From NCBI GenBank assembly GCA_029961685.1, contig JARWKL010000001.1, forward strand, positions 52,974,062-53,038,061: a stretch of 64,000 nt of DNA. The letters are read 5' to 3'. The translations under genes and the position numbers were made by a program. Shown in pieces: positions 48,196 through 59,683 of this stretch; the first letter of the stretch is position 1; every line of letters starts with the position of its first letter. This DNA comes from Aristolochia californica. Taxonomy: Eukaryota > Streptophyta > Magnoliopsida > Piperales > Aristolochiaceae. Under the pieces are notes generated by a model, which ran no database searches, was not told the origin of the DNA, and saw only the letters and a program-made list of their open reading frames with translations.

Positions 48196-49350
48196 TCAAA
48201 GATTGTTTTGCACTTCTCCAAGAAATTGCCCCGGCAATAAGAAGACGTATCCCGATGTCGACTTTCTCGAATCAAGGCAGCCCACAAAATCAAAGTCTGA
48301 ATATCCAATCACTTTCAAATGATCAAATCGTTTGTACGTAAGCTTGTAGTCTTTAGTCCTCTTAAGGTATCGCATGATTTTCTTTACAACTTTCCAATGG
48401 TCCAAACCGGGATTACTTTGATATCTGCCCAACATTCCCACTGCATATTCTATGTCAGGTCTTGTGCAAACCTGAGCATACATTAAACTCCCAACTGCGG
48501 AAGCATATGGAATATTTTTCATTTGTTTCCTCTCTAATTTTTTTTGTGGACCTTGTTCCAAACTTAATTTGTCACCCTTGACAATAGGTACAACACCAAA
48601 TGAACAATTCTTCATACGATATCTCTCTAGAATTTTATTGATATAGGCTTCTTGAGACAATCCTAATGTCCCTTGGGATTTATCTCTATCAATCTTTATG
48701 CCTATGACATAAGCAGCTTCGCCTATATCCTTGATATCAAATTTCAACGAGAGAAATCGTTTGACCTCATGAAGTAATCCTAAATCACTTGAAGGAAGTA
48801 GAATATTATCTACATATCAGACTAAGAAAATTATTTTGCTCTTACTGACCTTATGGTATATACATTGATCCATGATATTTTCCGTAAACCCAAATGAAAA
48901 AATAACATATGAAATTTTAAATACCACTGACGGGAAGCTTGTTTTAATCCATATATAGATTTCTTAAGTCTACAAACCAAGTGGTCATTCCCCTCTGAAA
49001 TGAAACCTTCAGGTTATTTCATGTAAACCTCTTCTTCTAGGTCTACATTGAGGAAAACCGTTTTCACATTCATTTGATGTAACTCCATATCAAAATGAGC
49101 TACTAATGCCATAATTATCCAAAATGAATCCTTCTTTGAAACAAGAGAGAAAGTTTCGTGATAATCAATGCCTTTTTGTTGAGTAAATCCTTTGGCTACT
49201 AGTCTTGCCATATATCTTTCAATATTGCCTAAAGAGTTTCTTTTGGTTTTGAAAACCCATTTATAGCCAATGGCATTCCCCCTTTTAGGCAATTCAACAA
49301 GATCCCAAACTTGGTTGTTAGCCATTGAATCCAACTCTTCCTTCATGGCA
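48196..49350 (-). pseudogene. Copia-E reverse transcriptase / RNase H relic
   Basis: RT start region 49346-49014: NQVWDLVELPKRGNAIGYKWVFKTK, LVAKGFTQQKGIDYHETFSLVSKKDSF. The active site at 48816-48805 reads YVDN, with a stop just before it. Then FDIKDIGEAAYVIGIKIDRDKS, SAVGSLMYAQVCTRPDIEYAVGMLGRYQ and the start of RNase H (YSDFDFVGCLDSRKSTSGYVF) to 48196, continuing broken to about 47900. Not functional. Confidence 0.9.
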
Positions 49351-49575
49351 TCATTCTATAATGTGGATTTTTGTTCACTCATAGCCTGTGAAAACGTAAT
49401 ATGATCATCTTTAGCATAAATTTCCATGTCAGATTCTCGAAAGTACACTTCATAATCTGAAAAGATTGCAGGTTTCCTAACTCTTGAAAATCTTCTTAAT
49501 GGTACTTCAACATTTTCAGGTTGAGAATGTTGAGGAACCTGATCTATAGGAGGATCCCCATGATGAGATGGTTCT

Positions 49576-50712
49576 TCAACTATTGGTTGTACTTGAGTAA
49601 TCGAATCCGATTGATTTTTTATGAACAACAACCAATCTATCCGAAGTTGTAGAAGCAGGTGGAGTACTGGTATGCTCCTCAAAAACTAAGTTACGAGGTT
49701 GGCTACTCCCACTAATCTCATCATTCTCAAGGAACCTTGCATTCTTAGATTTGACAATTCTTGTCAAATGAGATTGACAATAAAATTTATATCCCTTAGA
49801 CGTTTCTGCATAGCCAATGAAATATCCACTGACTGTTTTAAAGTCTAACTTTGTCTCATGTGGATTGTAAAGTCGAACTTCAACTGGACAACCCCAAACA
49901 TGTACATGCCTTAAACTAGGTTTCCAACCTTTCCATAACTCGAATGGTGTTTTATGAACTGCCTGTGTGGGAACCTTATTGAGTACATAGATTACAGTTT
50001 TGAAAGCTTCACTCCACAAAGACAATGGGAGATTGGAGTTACTAATCATACTTCTCACCATGTCCATTAATGTTCGGTTTCGTCTTTCAGCCACACCATT
50101 TTGAGACAGTGAGCCAAGCATTGTGTATTGTGGCACAATACCTTGTTCCTCAAGAAACCTTGCAAAAGGACCAGACAATTGTCCTCTTTTAGTGTACCTT
50201 CCATAAAATTCACTACCTCTATCTGACCTCACGATTTTGATTTGTTTACTTAATTGTTTCTCTACTTCTGCTTTATACACCTTAAAAGCATCTAGTGCTT
50301 CACTTCTATCATAAAGCAGATAGAGATACATATATCGTGTATGATCATCAATAATGGTAATGAAATACTTCTGACCATTGAAACATGCATCATAAGGACC
50401 AGAAATATCAGTGTGTATGATGTCTAAGACATCAAAGGTCCTCCTGGCACCTTTCTTGTACTTGTTGGTGTGTTTTCCTTTAATGCAATCCACACATGTA
50501 CTAAAATCAATAAAATCAAGAGCCTCAAGGACTCCATCATTAACTAATCTATTAATTCTATCAATGGAGAAATGACCTAATCTCCTATGCTTAATGCCAA
50601 CATTAATACCATGCACAGTAGTAAAACTGCAATCAAATGAAGGGTTTAAAAGAAGTTTGAATAATCCTTCTTCCAAAATGCCATTTCCAACAAGAAAATG
50701 GTGTTTATACAA
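49576..50712 (-). CDS. Copia-E integrase region, open 378-residue frame
   Basis: Integrase joins element cDNA to host DNA. Seen: zinc finger H-H-C-C (HRRLGHFSIDRIN ... CVDCIKGKH), catalytic core with DIIHTDISGPY, IIDDHTRYMYLY, RSDRGSEF and GVAERRNRTLMDMV (D, D, E region), the copia tail WGCPVEVRLYNPHETKLDFKTVSGYFIGY, and a proline/serine-rich linker. All catalytic residues appear present. The frame is a polyprotein segment with neither its own promoter nor gag; the first residue shown is not a true start. It ends by a frameshift into the linker at 49682-49356. Confidence 0.85.
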   Translation of the reverse strand: MYKHHFLVGNGILEEGLFKLLLNPSFDCSFTTVHGINVGIKHRRLGHFSIDRINRLVNDGVLEALDFIDFSTCVDCIKGKHTNKYKKGARRTFDVLDIIHTDISGPYDACFNGQKYFITIIDDHTRYMYLYLLYDRSEALDAFKVYKAEVEKQLSKQIKIVRSDRGSEFYGRYTKRGQLSGPFARFLEEQGIVPQYTMLGSLSQNGVAERRNRTLMDMVRSMISNSNLPLSLWSEAFKTVIYVLNKVPTQAVHKTPFELWKGWKPSLRHVHVWGCPVEVRLYNPHETKLDFKTVSGYFIGYAETSKGYKFYCQSHLTRIVKSKNARFLENDEISGSSQPRNLVFEEHTSTPPASTTSDRLVVVHKKSIGFDYSSTTNS

Positions 50713-51120
50713 ATGAAGGGAATTTCCAAGGAAATTAAAACTGAATCCAAAGGGTAAAAGTTTAGAAACTGAGATAAGGTTTCTAGAAAAAGATGGAACA
50801 TAAAATGTCCTTTCAAGGTCTCAGAAAGCCAGTAATTAGGACAAGTCTGAAAGTTCCAACCGCCTCTACATGTGAACCCATCTTATTTCCTAAATAGATG
50901 AAGCATGCACTTGGTGTTGGTTTCCGTTGGTTCAAGAAACCCTACATGGTGTTGGCAACATGGATTATAGTACCAGAATCAATCCACCAAGTATTATAAG
51001 AAGCATGAGTCATATTAGATTCAAAACAAACTAAGGAACACATTTCTCCATTTAAGGGAACAATAGAGGAATCAAACGTGGGGACAGATAAAGTTTGAAG
51101 AGCTGAAAAAAGAAGATAAC
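50713..51120 (-). pseudogene. Copia-E protease relic
   Basis: Minus-strand text MTHASYNTWWIDSGTIIHVANTM then stop (50930-51010) holds the aspartic protease DSG core. Frames break before the integrase. Confidence 0.8.
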
Positions 51121-52281
51121 AAGCTTACTAAAATATGTAATGAAGCAAAAATTTGAATATTTACTTATATAAATAATCCAAACAAATAAATCAGCGTGTC
51201 ATTATAATATTTCATGTGGGCTTAGATTATAACACAGATGCGATTTATGTCTCTTTATCATGGGACCTAGAAATTTGTTTGTCAAGGAATATTTTAGGCC
51301 TGTGAGCAACTAGAATTTTTTTATTTTTAAATATTTCTTTCCCATCCTGATTAATCACGTAAATATAACATTTACCCTGTGGGGTTAAATTATTATATCT
51401 TCATGATAAATCACAATTTTTTATGTCATTAACGTTATGTGACTAAACATAATGTCACTAGATATTTGTATAATTAAGAATGTTGTGGCAATTACTCAAT
51501 TATTCAAATGTATACAAAAAATATGACATAAAAATAATTGACTAAAATGAATATCAATCAATAATTCTTATATTTAGGTCAACATAAAAAATGTATAAAA
51601 AACTGAAGTATGCATTAAACCTAAACAAATTTTGCACAATTATTAAAATTGCACGAAAACATATTACTACAATATATTATGTGTATCCAAAGATAATACA
51701 TGAAACCAGTTGGATTTACTGGTTTCGAGTGCACGAAGTTATTTCCTGCATGCGTGTTTGAATCTTCGCATGCGCAAGATTTTTATCTATCGACCGAGTC
51801 GACTCGGCCAGTTCGCGGGTGGGTCGTCTCAACGAGTTGGAACTGACAAGCCGAAATGATTCAACCTGTCCGCGCCACGACTCAGCCCGTCCGAGTCAAC
51901 CCTAACGACTCATTAAAATCCAAGTCGAGTCAACCTGTCCAACTCGTTTCATCAAGACCCATCTTGCGCAACCGGTACGAGTTGACTCAACCGAGTCAAC
52001 TTGTCATTTAAATGAAACGAACTAACGTATGTTTAAAAAAAAATTGTTTTTTTATTTACGTGTGCTAGAGGTCATCTTCAACCTCCAGCCACGCGTAGAG
52101 GGACACAGGCTTCTACCGTGGCTCTCTGTCGGACGTCGACATCCCGTCGGAATTCAGCCACCATCATCCGACGGTGATGCCGGCCGACAAACAGCGCTGA
52201 TCGAGACGCCGGTTGGATCCACAGCGCCGGTACTCGCAGAGAACTTCGCTCCACGGAAATGACTCCATATCAGAGAGGGAA
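51121..52281 (-). other. Copia-E 5' leader and gag-deleted region
   Basis: 51121-51720 is AT-rich without frames. 51720-52281 is GC-richer, with repeated gagtcaac/cgactcg motifs (51790-52010). No gag similarity found. Confidence 0.6.
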
Positions 52282-52295
52282 GCTCTGATACCACA

Positions 52296-52644
52296 TGTAG
52301 GAATACTTTAACTAGAACTTCAAAACCATATATATGAAATTCAAACTAAAATCGTACCTCCTGACATGGCGTCAACTTCCGGCGAAATAAAATTCTCGAC
52401 TATAGTCCCCGGCGAACAAAACGTCTCGTCTATCACAGAGGTTCGTCGATGGCATCGGTCAGGCATGCCTCTTCTAGACCAGACCCCATTTTATAGGCTC
52501 ATTTCCATCAAAGGAGACCACCAAGCGACAGAAAACCGAAGGTCATAACCGGTAACCACGATTAGTGAAAAATCGTCCGACGGATGGGTCACCTAAGTGA
52601 CGGATCGTGAACCATCTAGGTGACGGTTTCTGAACCGTCTTACA
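52296..52644 (-). repeat. Copia-E 5' LTR
   Basis: 349 bp. Its inner end abuts the primer site with a 2-base spacer, and its outer end joins aggag. Confidence 0.9.
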
Positions 52645-52749
52645 AGGAGAAGCTCAAAAGTGAGCCATGGACGAAGAGAAGTTGGCTCAATTAATCAAGT
52701 GCTAGTCTCCAGATTCCCCAAGGAAGACCAACAAGTTGCCTTTGAGGAA
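52645..52749. repeat. continuation of left segmental duplication after Copia-E
   Basis: aggagaagctcaaaag...gacgaagagaagttggctcaattaatcaag matches 63700-63750, proving that Copia-E split the left copy. Confidence 0.9.
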
Positions 52750-53372
52750 AAAATAAAAAAATAAAAAATATATATTTAAAAGTTTAATATGAATTAAAAT
52801 TACAATTAAATTGAAAAAGAGGAAATAAATATAAACTATTTTATAAAAATATAAAGAAAAAATAAGGGAAGAAAAAAAGGGGAAATAGGAGAATAAGGAA
52901 AAAAGGAAAAAGAAAAAACGGAGGAGAGGGGAAAAGGAAAATAAAAATAAATAAGAGTTGAAAGACAAAAGGAAAAGGAAACAAATAGCAGGAAGAGGAG
53001 AAGAGTAAATGAAAAAATTAAAAATTAAAATATAAATTTAAAAATTTTAAATGAATAAAAATTACAATTAAATTGAAAATGAGGAAAATAAATAAAAAAT
53101 ATTTTATAAAATATAAATAAAAATTAAGGGAAGAAAAAAAATGAAAAAGGGAGAATAAGGAAAAAAGGAAAATGAAAAAAAATGGAGGAGAGGGAAAAGG
53201 AGAAGAAAAATAAATAGGAGTTGAATGACAAAAGGAAAAGGAAACAAATAGCAAGAAGAGGAGAAGAGTGAAGGAAAAAATAAAAATATATATTTAAAAT
53301 TTTTAAGTGAATTAAAAATATAATTTAATTGAAAATTGAGGAAAATAAATATAAACTATTTTATAAAAAAAA
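52750..53372. repeat. AT/purine-rich tandem repeat, about 270-bp unit, 2.3 copies
   Basis: Units start at about 52750, 53022 and 53279: atatatttaaa-ttaa...gaattaaaattacaattaaattgaaa, then ataaactattttataaaa, an A/G-only tract with ggagagggaaaagg, and gacaaaaggaaaaggaaacaaatagcaggaag. The third unit is truncated. Strong purine asymmetry on the + strand. No coding potential. Confidence 0.85.
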
Positions 53373-53769
53373 GATATTTTTATACATGAGAAATATTTTG
53401 TTAATATTTTCTTGTACAATTGAGCCATGTACTTAAATCTTGTTCTCAGTTTGAAAGTTTCTCTTGTTCATAACTTACAGTGTATTTCAAGTCTTTGTGA
53501 GAGCCGAAATGTCAAAACCAGACGAAAGTAAGGAGCAGTAGATAAAGGAGATGAATTTATCCTATTAATTGAGAGTCAATTATTAATATATATTGTCAGG
53601 TAAATAAGATTCATTTAGAATACCCCTTCAATTTAATTGACCCATCACAAAGATGAATTTCATGACATACAAAATCATTTGTAGTATTGTAATTAAAATT
53701 TATTAAAAATGAAGCCATATTAGTGGTTTTTTCAAGAAATGTTGAAAAGACATTTTTAGTAAAAATACG

Positions 53770-54235
53770 TTTCTAGAGACTATTAGTGCCTCATGTTTTT
53801 TTGAAATATTTTTCTAATTGGAAATTCTTGTTAAAAAATCATATAATTTTCAAATGAGATTTTCCTACCAAGAAGGGCTAGAAAACCGTATAGAAAAATT
53901 TTGAATAAGTATTTGACAGTTGATGTTGTAATACTTTTAGCATGAGGTAATTTTCATAGCAATTTTGTGTATGACATTTTATTTGATTAAAATTTTATCG
54001 ATAAGTATAGTAATATATTAGATTGATTATTAATTTTTATTTATTTCCCTAGAAGAGGCAATAAGTGGTCCATTTAATTTTCCTAAGAAAATTATAAAAT
54101 ATTTCTTATAATTTTTTAGTAAATCAATAATAGTAATAGGATTTTTTTAATATTTTTTTGGAAATATGTATCCTAGGAAAAATATTTCGAGTTTTTCCTA
54201 GAATATCAATATTCACCTAGGGGCACTAAGGAGGC
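53770..54235. repeat. diverged MITE related to 26361-26912
   Basis: The right end (ctaggggcactaaggaggcc) is the inverse of the left end at 26361, and the left end has agactattagtgcc. Internal texts (tttcctagg-aaatatttt) correspond in reverse. Target duplication not clear. Confidence 0.5.
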
Positions 54236-54369
54236 CATAGTAAATTTATGGCCAGATTCAGAAATTGTAAAATAAGCTAGAAAATATTTGGGATAAAAAA
54301 GATTAATATTGGTGTGTTTTAATCCATTATCGAGATTCAATCCCGAACCTCCCTTATCATTTTTTTTAA

Positions 54370-54935
54370 AAATGTATGCATAATTTTATATTGCAATTTA
54401 TTTGACATATATTTTATGCAGAGTATTAAATGTAGGTTGAAGCTCGAACTCAGTTAAAATTATTAAGTTCAAACTCGATTACAATTTAAGGCTTGAGGCT
54501 AAGTCGGCTCAAGCTCGACTTCGAAATATTTAAATCAAGCTTGGCTCGAACATAAGAAGGTTTGGGCTCGGCTCAATTCGATGTTATGCCCAATTTTAAG
54601 TAGAGGTCATGCCCAATATTATGTAAAATGTATGCCCAATTTTATGTAAAATGTATGCATAATTTTATATTCAATTTATTTGACATATAATTTTTGAAAA
54701 GTTTTAAATGTATGTTAGAACTCAAACTCGAGACATGTATTTTTTGAAAAGTTTTAAATGAACGTTGAAGTTCAAGCTCTGCTTGAACTCAGATAAAATT
54801 ATTGGGCTCAAGCTCGATAACAATGTTAGGCTCGAGGCTGGGCTCGGCACGAGCTCAAGTTCGAAATATTAAAATCAAACTCAGCTCGAACATAGGTAGG
54901 TTTGGGCTCGACTCGGCTCACTGTCATCAAGAGAA
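54370..54935. repeat. hAT-type right-end sequence, partly duplicated
   Basis: Two successive blocks (about 54380-54590 and 54650-54930) match the right half of the hAT element at 22640-22815 (atgcataattttatat, atttgacatat, ggcttgaggct, cgaacata-g-aggtttgggctcg). The terminal repeat is degraded (ctcactgtcatc). Confidence 0.65.
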
Positions 54936-55089
54936 GTCTTGTATCTTAATTATTTTTTTATTGTATATTAACATTAATTTCTTAGATATTTTTAAGGAGG
55001 TGCCTCCACATCAAATTTTACCAAAGGCAATGAAAGGCAAATGCGCTTGTCTGATGAGGTGCTTGATGCATATTATTAAGAGATAGAAG

Positions 55090-55570
55090 AAGGTGTCACA
55101 CCCCATACTTCTTCATCTCTTACTATGAGACATAAGTCTAGAGGTCCCACACAAAAGACAACAACTATCCTTCCTAGAGGATATAAGTGGAAAGGCAAGA
55201 TGTTTGATAGGCAACCAATAGGGAAAGTTGCATCAAAGTTAACAATTGCCTTAGAGTTATACGCATGGAAGTGCATCTATTTGGCCCTTCATACAAGTGG
55301 AAAGAACTATCAATGCATAATTTTAATGATTCTATGAAAAGATACTGGTAAGATAATTTATTTTAATGTAGTTGTGTTTCTTATTTTTCATGGATATGCT
55401 TGAGGAAGATCTTACAAAATATCCCAACTCAAGAGTAAGTCAAAGAAGCACTTCTTAAGTTTTAGAAATTCGATGGGAAAATTTTAGAGGCTGGTCAGAA
55501 TAAAAGGAATCATGCAAAGGATCAAGCAACACATGCTCGAATTAAAGTTCATTACTCATCACAACTATGA
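55090..55570 (+). pseudogene. En/Spm-type (plant transposase) C-terminal relic, tentative
   Basis: Frame 55125-55337 contains RGPTQK...KMFDRQPIGKVASKLTIALELYAW, resembling the RGPT...GQPIG...F...LG motif of plant Ptta/En/Spm transposase-associated proteins. A broken downstream stretch (55440-55560) is lysine-rich. No CACTA termini found. Confidence 0.45.
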
Positions 55571-56565
55571 TGAGGTACTCTTACTTATTTGATTTATAAT
55601 GAACTGCATTGTTCCTTTATAATCATGTACACAAAATTTTATTTTTTATTTGAATACTGTGTGAGAAAAAGAGAAGAATGATGCAAAAAGTTTGTCCTAG
55701 ATAACACTTGCAATAGACAACATGGTGGTTATGAGAGTAGTCATGGACTAGGGTTCTCTAGAGGGAGTCGTGACTCTTTGTCTATTCATAATTATGAAGA
55801 AAAAAAGATTGCCAAATCATTGTGGTTATGAGAGAAACCATGGACTAGGGTTCTCTAGAGGGATTCTCGTTTACCCTTTTAATCCAACCTTTTGATGTGT
55901 TGCTTAAGTTGGTCACTTTTTTTATATATGGGTATTTTAAGTCCATCGGGATTTTTTTATTGGTGCCCTTAAGTGTGTGTGTTTTATCATCATCCTTTCA
56001 TTGACTAACACTACCTCTTGTGCTGATTATTATCACTAATTTGTTTAAAATCTTATGACGTTGGTTTTAAACTCCTTTTTACCATCCATTTTTTTATTTT
56101 TTTGAGAGTATGTGTCTGGTTGAATACTTATCCTTAGGACACCTTGAGGGATGAGTTAATTATTACAATCATTTTTTTCAATTAAAATCATTGTCATTAC
56201 CTCTTATGTTTAATGGAGATAGTAAAAGGAGAAGTGAAGGATTCTACATGTTGAATCAAGCCCAATCACTTTTATTACTCTATTTGATGATCTTCCTTTA
56301 TCTTCTTTACATGTAAGAATTTAGTTTGCAAGTTTAGTACGGTAGTAATTAATCCTCCTTCCAATTTTGAAGTATAGGTGTTATTATCCTTTGAGAAGAA
56401 GTACAATATATAATGAAGAATTTTAGGTGTTGTAGTAACCAAATTTTATGTGACTAGGATATATAAGTCAGGGGAAGCATAATATGAAGATTTTTTTTTT
56501 TTTTTTGTAGTCCATGAATCTTATTCATTGTAAGGTGAAGTTATACCCTCTAGCTTGAGGGAAAA
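55571..56565. other. probable internal region of the LTR-S element
   Basis: Ends with the purine tract cttgagggaaaa directly before the LTR at 56566. A block at 55720-55860 is duplicated (atggactagggttctctagaggga twice). No gag-pol seen. Confidence 0.4.
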
Positions 56566-56907
56566 TGTTGACGAACAAGTACGAAAGATTCTTACATGAC
56601 TCTCACAGCAAGAAGTCTCATAAAGCTCAAATTAATATGGAGTTTAAGAAGAGTCTCATGAGAAGCAAGTCTCACGGAAGATGCCTAGTTTAAAAGTATT
56701 TTAGTTATATTAGTATTTTATTCATATTGAGTTGTGTAATTATTTTAGGATTTATCTTTTGGTGTTGGACACTTGAGTGTAACTGATACATGGATAATTT
56801 AGTTGTAATCAAATTTTACTTGGTTCCACTATTATAAATTGATTTTCTTCATTGTACTCAGTTAACATTAAGTAAATAAATTATTTCTCTTTCTCATAAA
56901 TTCAACA
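56566..56907 (+). repeat. LTR family S, 3' LTR (copy 4)
   Basis: 342 bp, tgttgacg...ttcaaca, preceded by a purine tract. The most complete of four related copies (6115, 15500, 20583 reversed). Confidence 0.75.
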
Positions 56908-58599
56908 CCTCATTTCCCACCACAGCTTACCGGCTTCCGGAACAAAACACATAACACAACTCAACACAAAATTAGCAGTAACTCTTTTCACAAACACATT
57001 TCCCCGTAAACAAAAACATTTCTTTAAAGTGGGCACAACAACATGCCCTTTTGCCTATGGAGGATCAGAATCCAAACCCATGACATCATTCTTTTGTGGT
57101 TCATTTGTATTTTTAAAATTTTTCGTATATTTTCCTAGTAAGGCACTAATAAGATTTTATATTCTAAAAGAAACATTTCAATCTTTTCCTAGGATATAAA
57201 ATTCCAACTAAGATACACCATTGGAGCCTTACTCCATCTTATGAAGGGCTGCATGAGGCCGTCAAGATTTGAGAAGAGGGTTGATGTTGTCCACCGCCTC
57301 CAGCCAGCCCTGTCGCGTGTCCGTGCCGTGGGGTTTTAATAGGGTCAACCTTAACATTTTGTTAATTAGGTCGACTCGCATCTATCCTATGGGTTAAAAA
57401 TTTAAACTCGAACCATGATGCCTGAGTTTGAGTTAATGCACTGAAAATTTAAAATAAATAATACATATAATATATAAAAATAGATCAAATTTAAAATATA
57501 TGAGTTTTATGTTAGTAATATTAAGCAAAAAAATGAGGATTTTGGATTAATTCAATCTAATAATTAATCGAGTTAGGTACACCACCTCCCCTCCCCCTTC
57601 GACATTTAGAGAGAAGACACCTAATCGACTCCTACAAAGTCATCGGTAGATGAACACCAATTCGTACTTGCTCTAGTCAACCTTAAGAAGAAGAAACAAA
57701 CCTATGAGAAAAAACATTATATGACATTCACTAGGAGCGATTGGCATTGGTTCCACTCCTTTTTTAGTTTTCTTTGTCCCCCATGTGCTAGCTGGACCTG
57801 AGAGAGAAAAGATTATGGTAACGATGGACGATGCATTAATTTAAATTATTATATGGAGACTAAAATTAAAGTCATTCATTCTTTATAGTTTTTTCTAGTT
57901 TGGGTCGTACTTTTCTAAACAAGTATTTGTTTAGGCTTTCATCCAAAAGTGGTTGGCACATGCTTGGTATACTATGTAGGGTGTTGGTTCTGTATTTGTT
58001 GTCCCATTTCCGTATGTAAACTTTGTTCCATCCAAATCTGAAATTTGCTGGCAAAGTTTGAAAACTAAGATAACAAATTTGAAAAAGTATTTGAACTATG
58101 TCGGTGAATTTCATATTTCGTTGGTAGAAAACTAAACTCTGCCAATGGATATCTAATTTAGCTGCCACCAAAAAATTTATGACTTCTTCCGAAAATTTTC
58201 TAAATTCGGTAATAAAGTGTCTAAAAATTTTTTACAATTAATTTTTTTCTCCCACAAATTTTAAAATTTTTCTGGCATCAGGTATTTTAAACATTTTATT
58301 AGTTTTGATGATTTCAAATTATATTTTCCCTATTAAGATGAAAATATAAAATATTAATAAAATTATTATTAAACATATATATATTTAATTATTGAAAATA
58401 TATTATTGAAAAAATTAATTACTTAAAAAATATATGTGAAACAAAAAACATAAAAATATATGAAAAATAAAAAATAAAAAATAAAATAAATGTAAAAGTA
58501 ACAAAAAATATGTACTGTATAAAACTATAAAAAAAAAACCTTAATATGAGAGAGGATCTGAAGATGACTGACCCTGAGTCTAAATCTATGGAAAGAACC
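56908..58599. other. unassigned
   Basis: 57115-57240 resembles one end of the MITE at 26361 (aaggcactaataagatt, tcctaggatataaaattcc). 58300-58560 is extremely AT-rich. A minus-strand frame 57872-58171 has no recognisable domain. No gene called. Confidence 0.4.
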
Positions 58600-58935
58600 G
58601 ACACATCATCCTAAAACTGTCAATTGCATAGTCTTCATCTTCTCCTCAGACTCCACTCTTAAAGAGTTGACACAGTGAGAGTATTGAATATGATAGTGTG
58701 TGTCCATCCCTTGCTCCAGAGTTCAATTCAACTGTATTTGAGTTTGACTTAAAGTCACCTGAATCTAATGCAACTCATCCTCGAGATGGGTGTGTGAAGA
58801 GGATGGTCGAGGCACCCTGGGTACAAATGGTTGAGCTAGACCCGTCTCTTTGATGTACCCAGACCTAACTCCTCAAATGACTTGCACTATGGCATGCTTG
58901 TCGACTGGTTGACCAACCTCTTGTGTGTCTTCTTA
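58600..58935 (-). pseudogene. possible En/Spm-like transposase relic
   Basis: The minus strand, in broken frame, gives EEVGQPVDKHA ... stop-GVRSGYIKETGLAQP, loosely like the (L)G-RSGY(I/V)KG(L/M)G block of En/Spm-associated proteins. Weak, without termini. Confidence 0.3.
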
Positions 58936-59683
58936 TTGACAATAACAAGATAAAGTTATAATAATGCATTTTTAATTGAATGAAAAACATAAAAACGATA
59001 AAACAATATTAATTTTTTATGCTTACATATTGTACTTCGGCCCCTTTAGTCCACTCGTATTGTGACTTATGGGTGATCCTACCCTTGCTTAATTCTAGAG
59101 TAATTTTCACCCTATAAATTTGAAAACATAGGTGTGGATTTGTTACATTAATAATAAAAATTATATAATACTTCAATTTAACAACAATATTTTGAATCTC
59201 ATATGTTTGATCAATCATTTATTTCCCATCTACCATCATGTAGGTAAAATACTCTCTTATAAAAAGCTTTCATTCTCACTTAGTTTCTTGCCCATTTTTT
59301 ATAGTTTTCCATAATCCTCTCATAGTTTTAGCTTCAAAATATATGTAATATAAACGATTCCTAAGAGCACTAAGGATCAACCCGCGACACAAATAATCGT
59401 CCTTTTCATATTTGTGTTTAGTACCTTATCTCCCTGGTTCATGGTCTTTGGAGTAACTTTTAGGATGTTTATTCACTATCATATAAAACAACTCTATAGT
59501 TGTTAAGCGGTATTCCTTTCTCTTCTGCCATCTAGGAAAATTCTTTCCATCTAACTGTTCATGTTTTAGTGTTCAGTGAGTTTTCAAATTTCCCTATTCT
59601 AATATTCCAGAAGTCGAATGTTTTTCAAAATTGTTGGAAATAAATAATTACAGAATTCAAATAACACTAATAAATAATAATGG

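Larger units (their letters stand above)
47146..52644 (-). mobile_element. Copia-E: Ty1-copia element with perfect target duplication, lacking gag
   Basis: LTRs 47146-47471 (3') and 52296-52644 (5'), tgtagg...cttaca. 5-bp duplication aggag at 47141-47145 and 52645-52649, and the empty site exists in the right segmental copy. On the minus strand a perfect primer site tggtatcagagc sits at 52293-52282 and the purine tract gtgggagaaag precedes the 3' LTR. Order protease, integrase, RT, RNase H is the Copia order. Between the protease (51080) and the primer site there is only AT-rich and leader-like DNA, so gag has been lost. RT and RNase H carry stops; integrase is open. Confidence 0.93.

Noticed and set aside
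52702..53254. Phenylalanine/leucine-rich hydrophobic minus-strand frames
   Set aside because: Translation of a purine-rich low-complexity tandem repeat, not membrane proteins.
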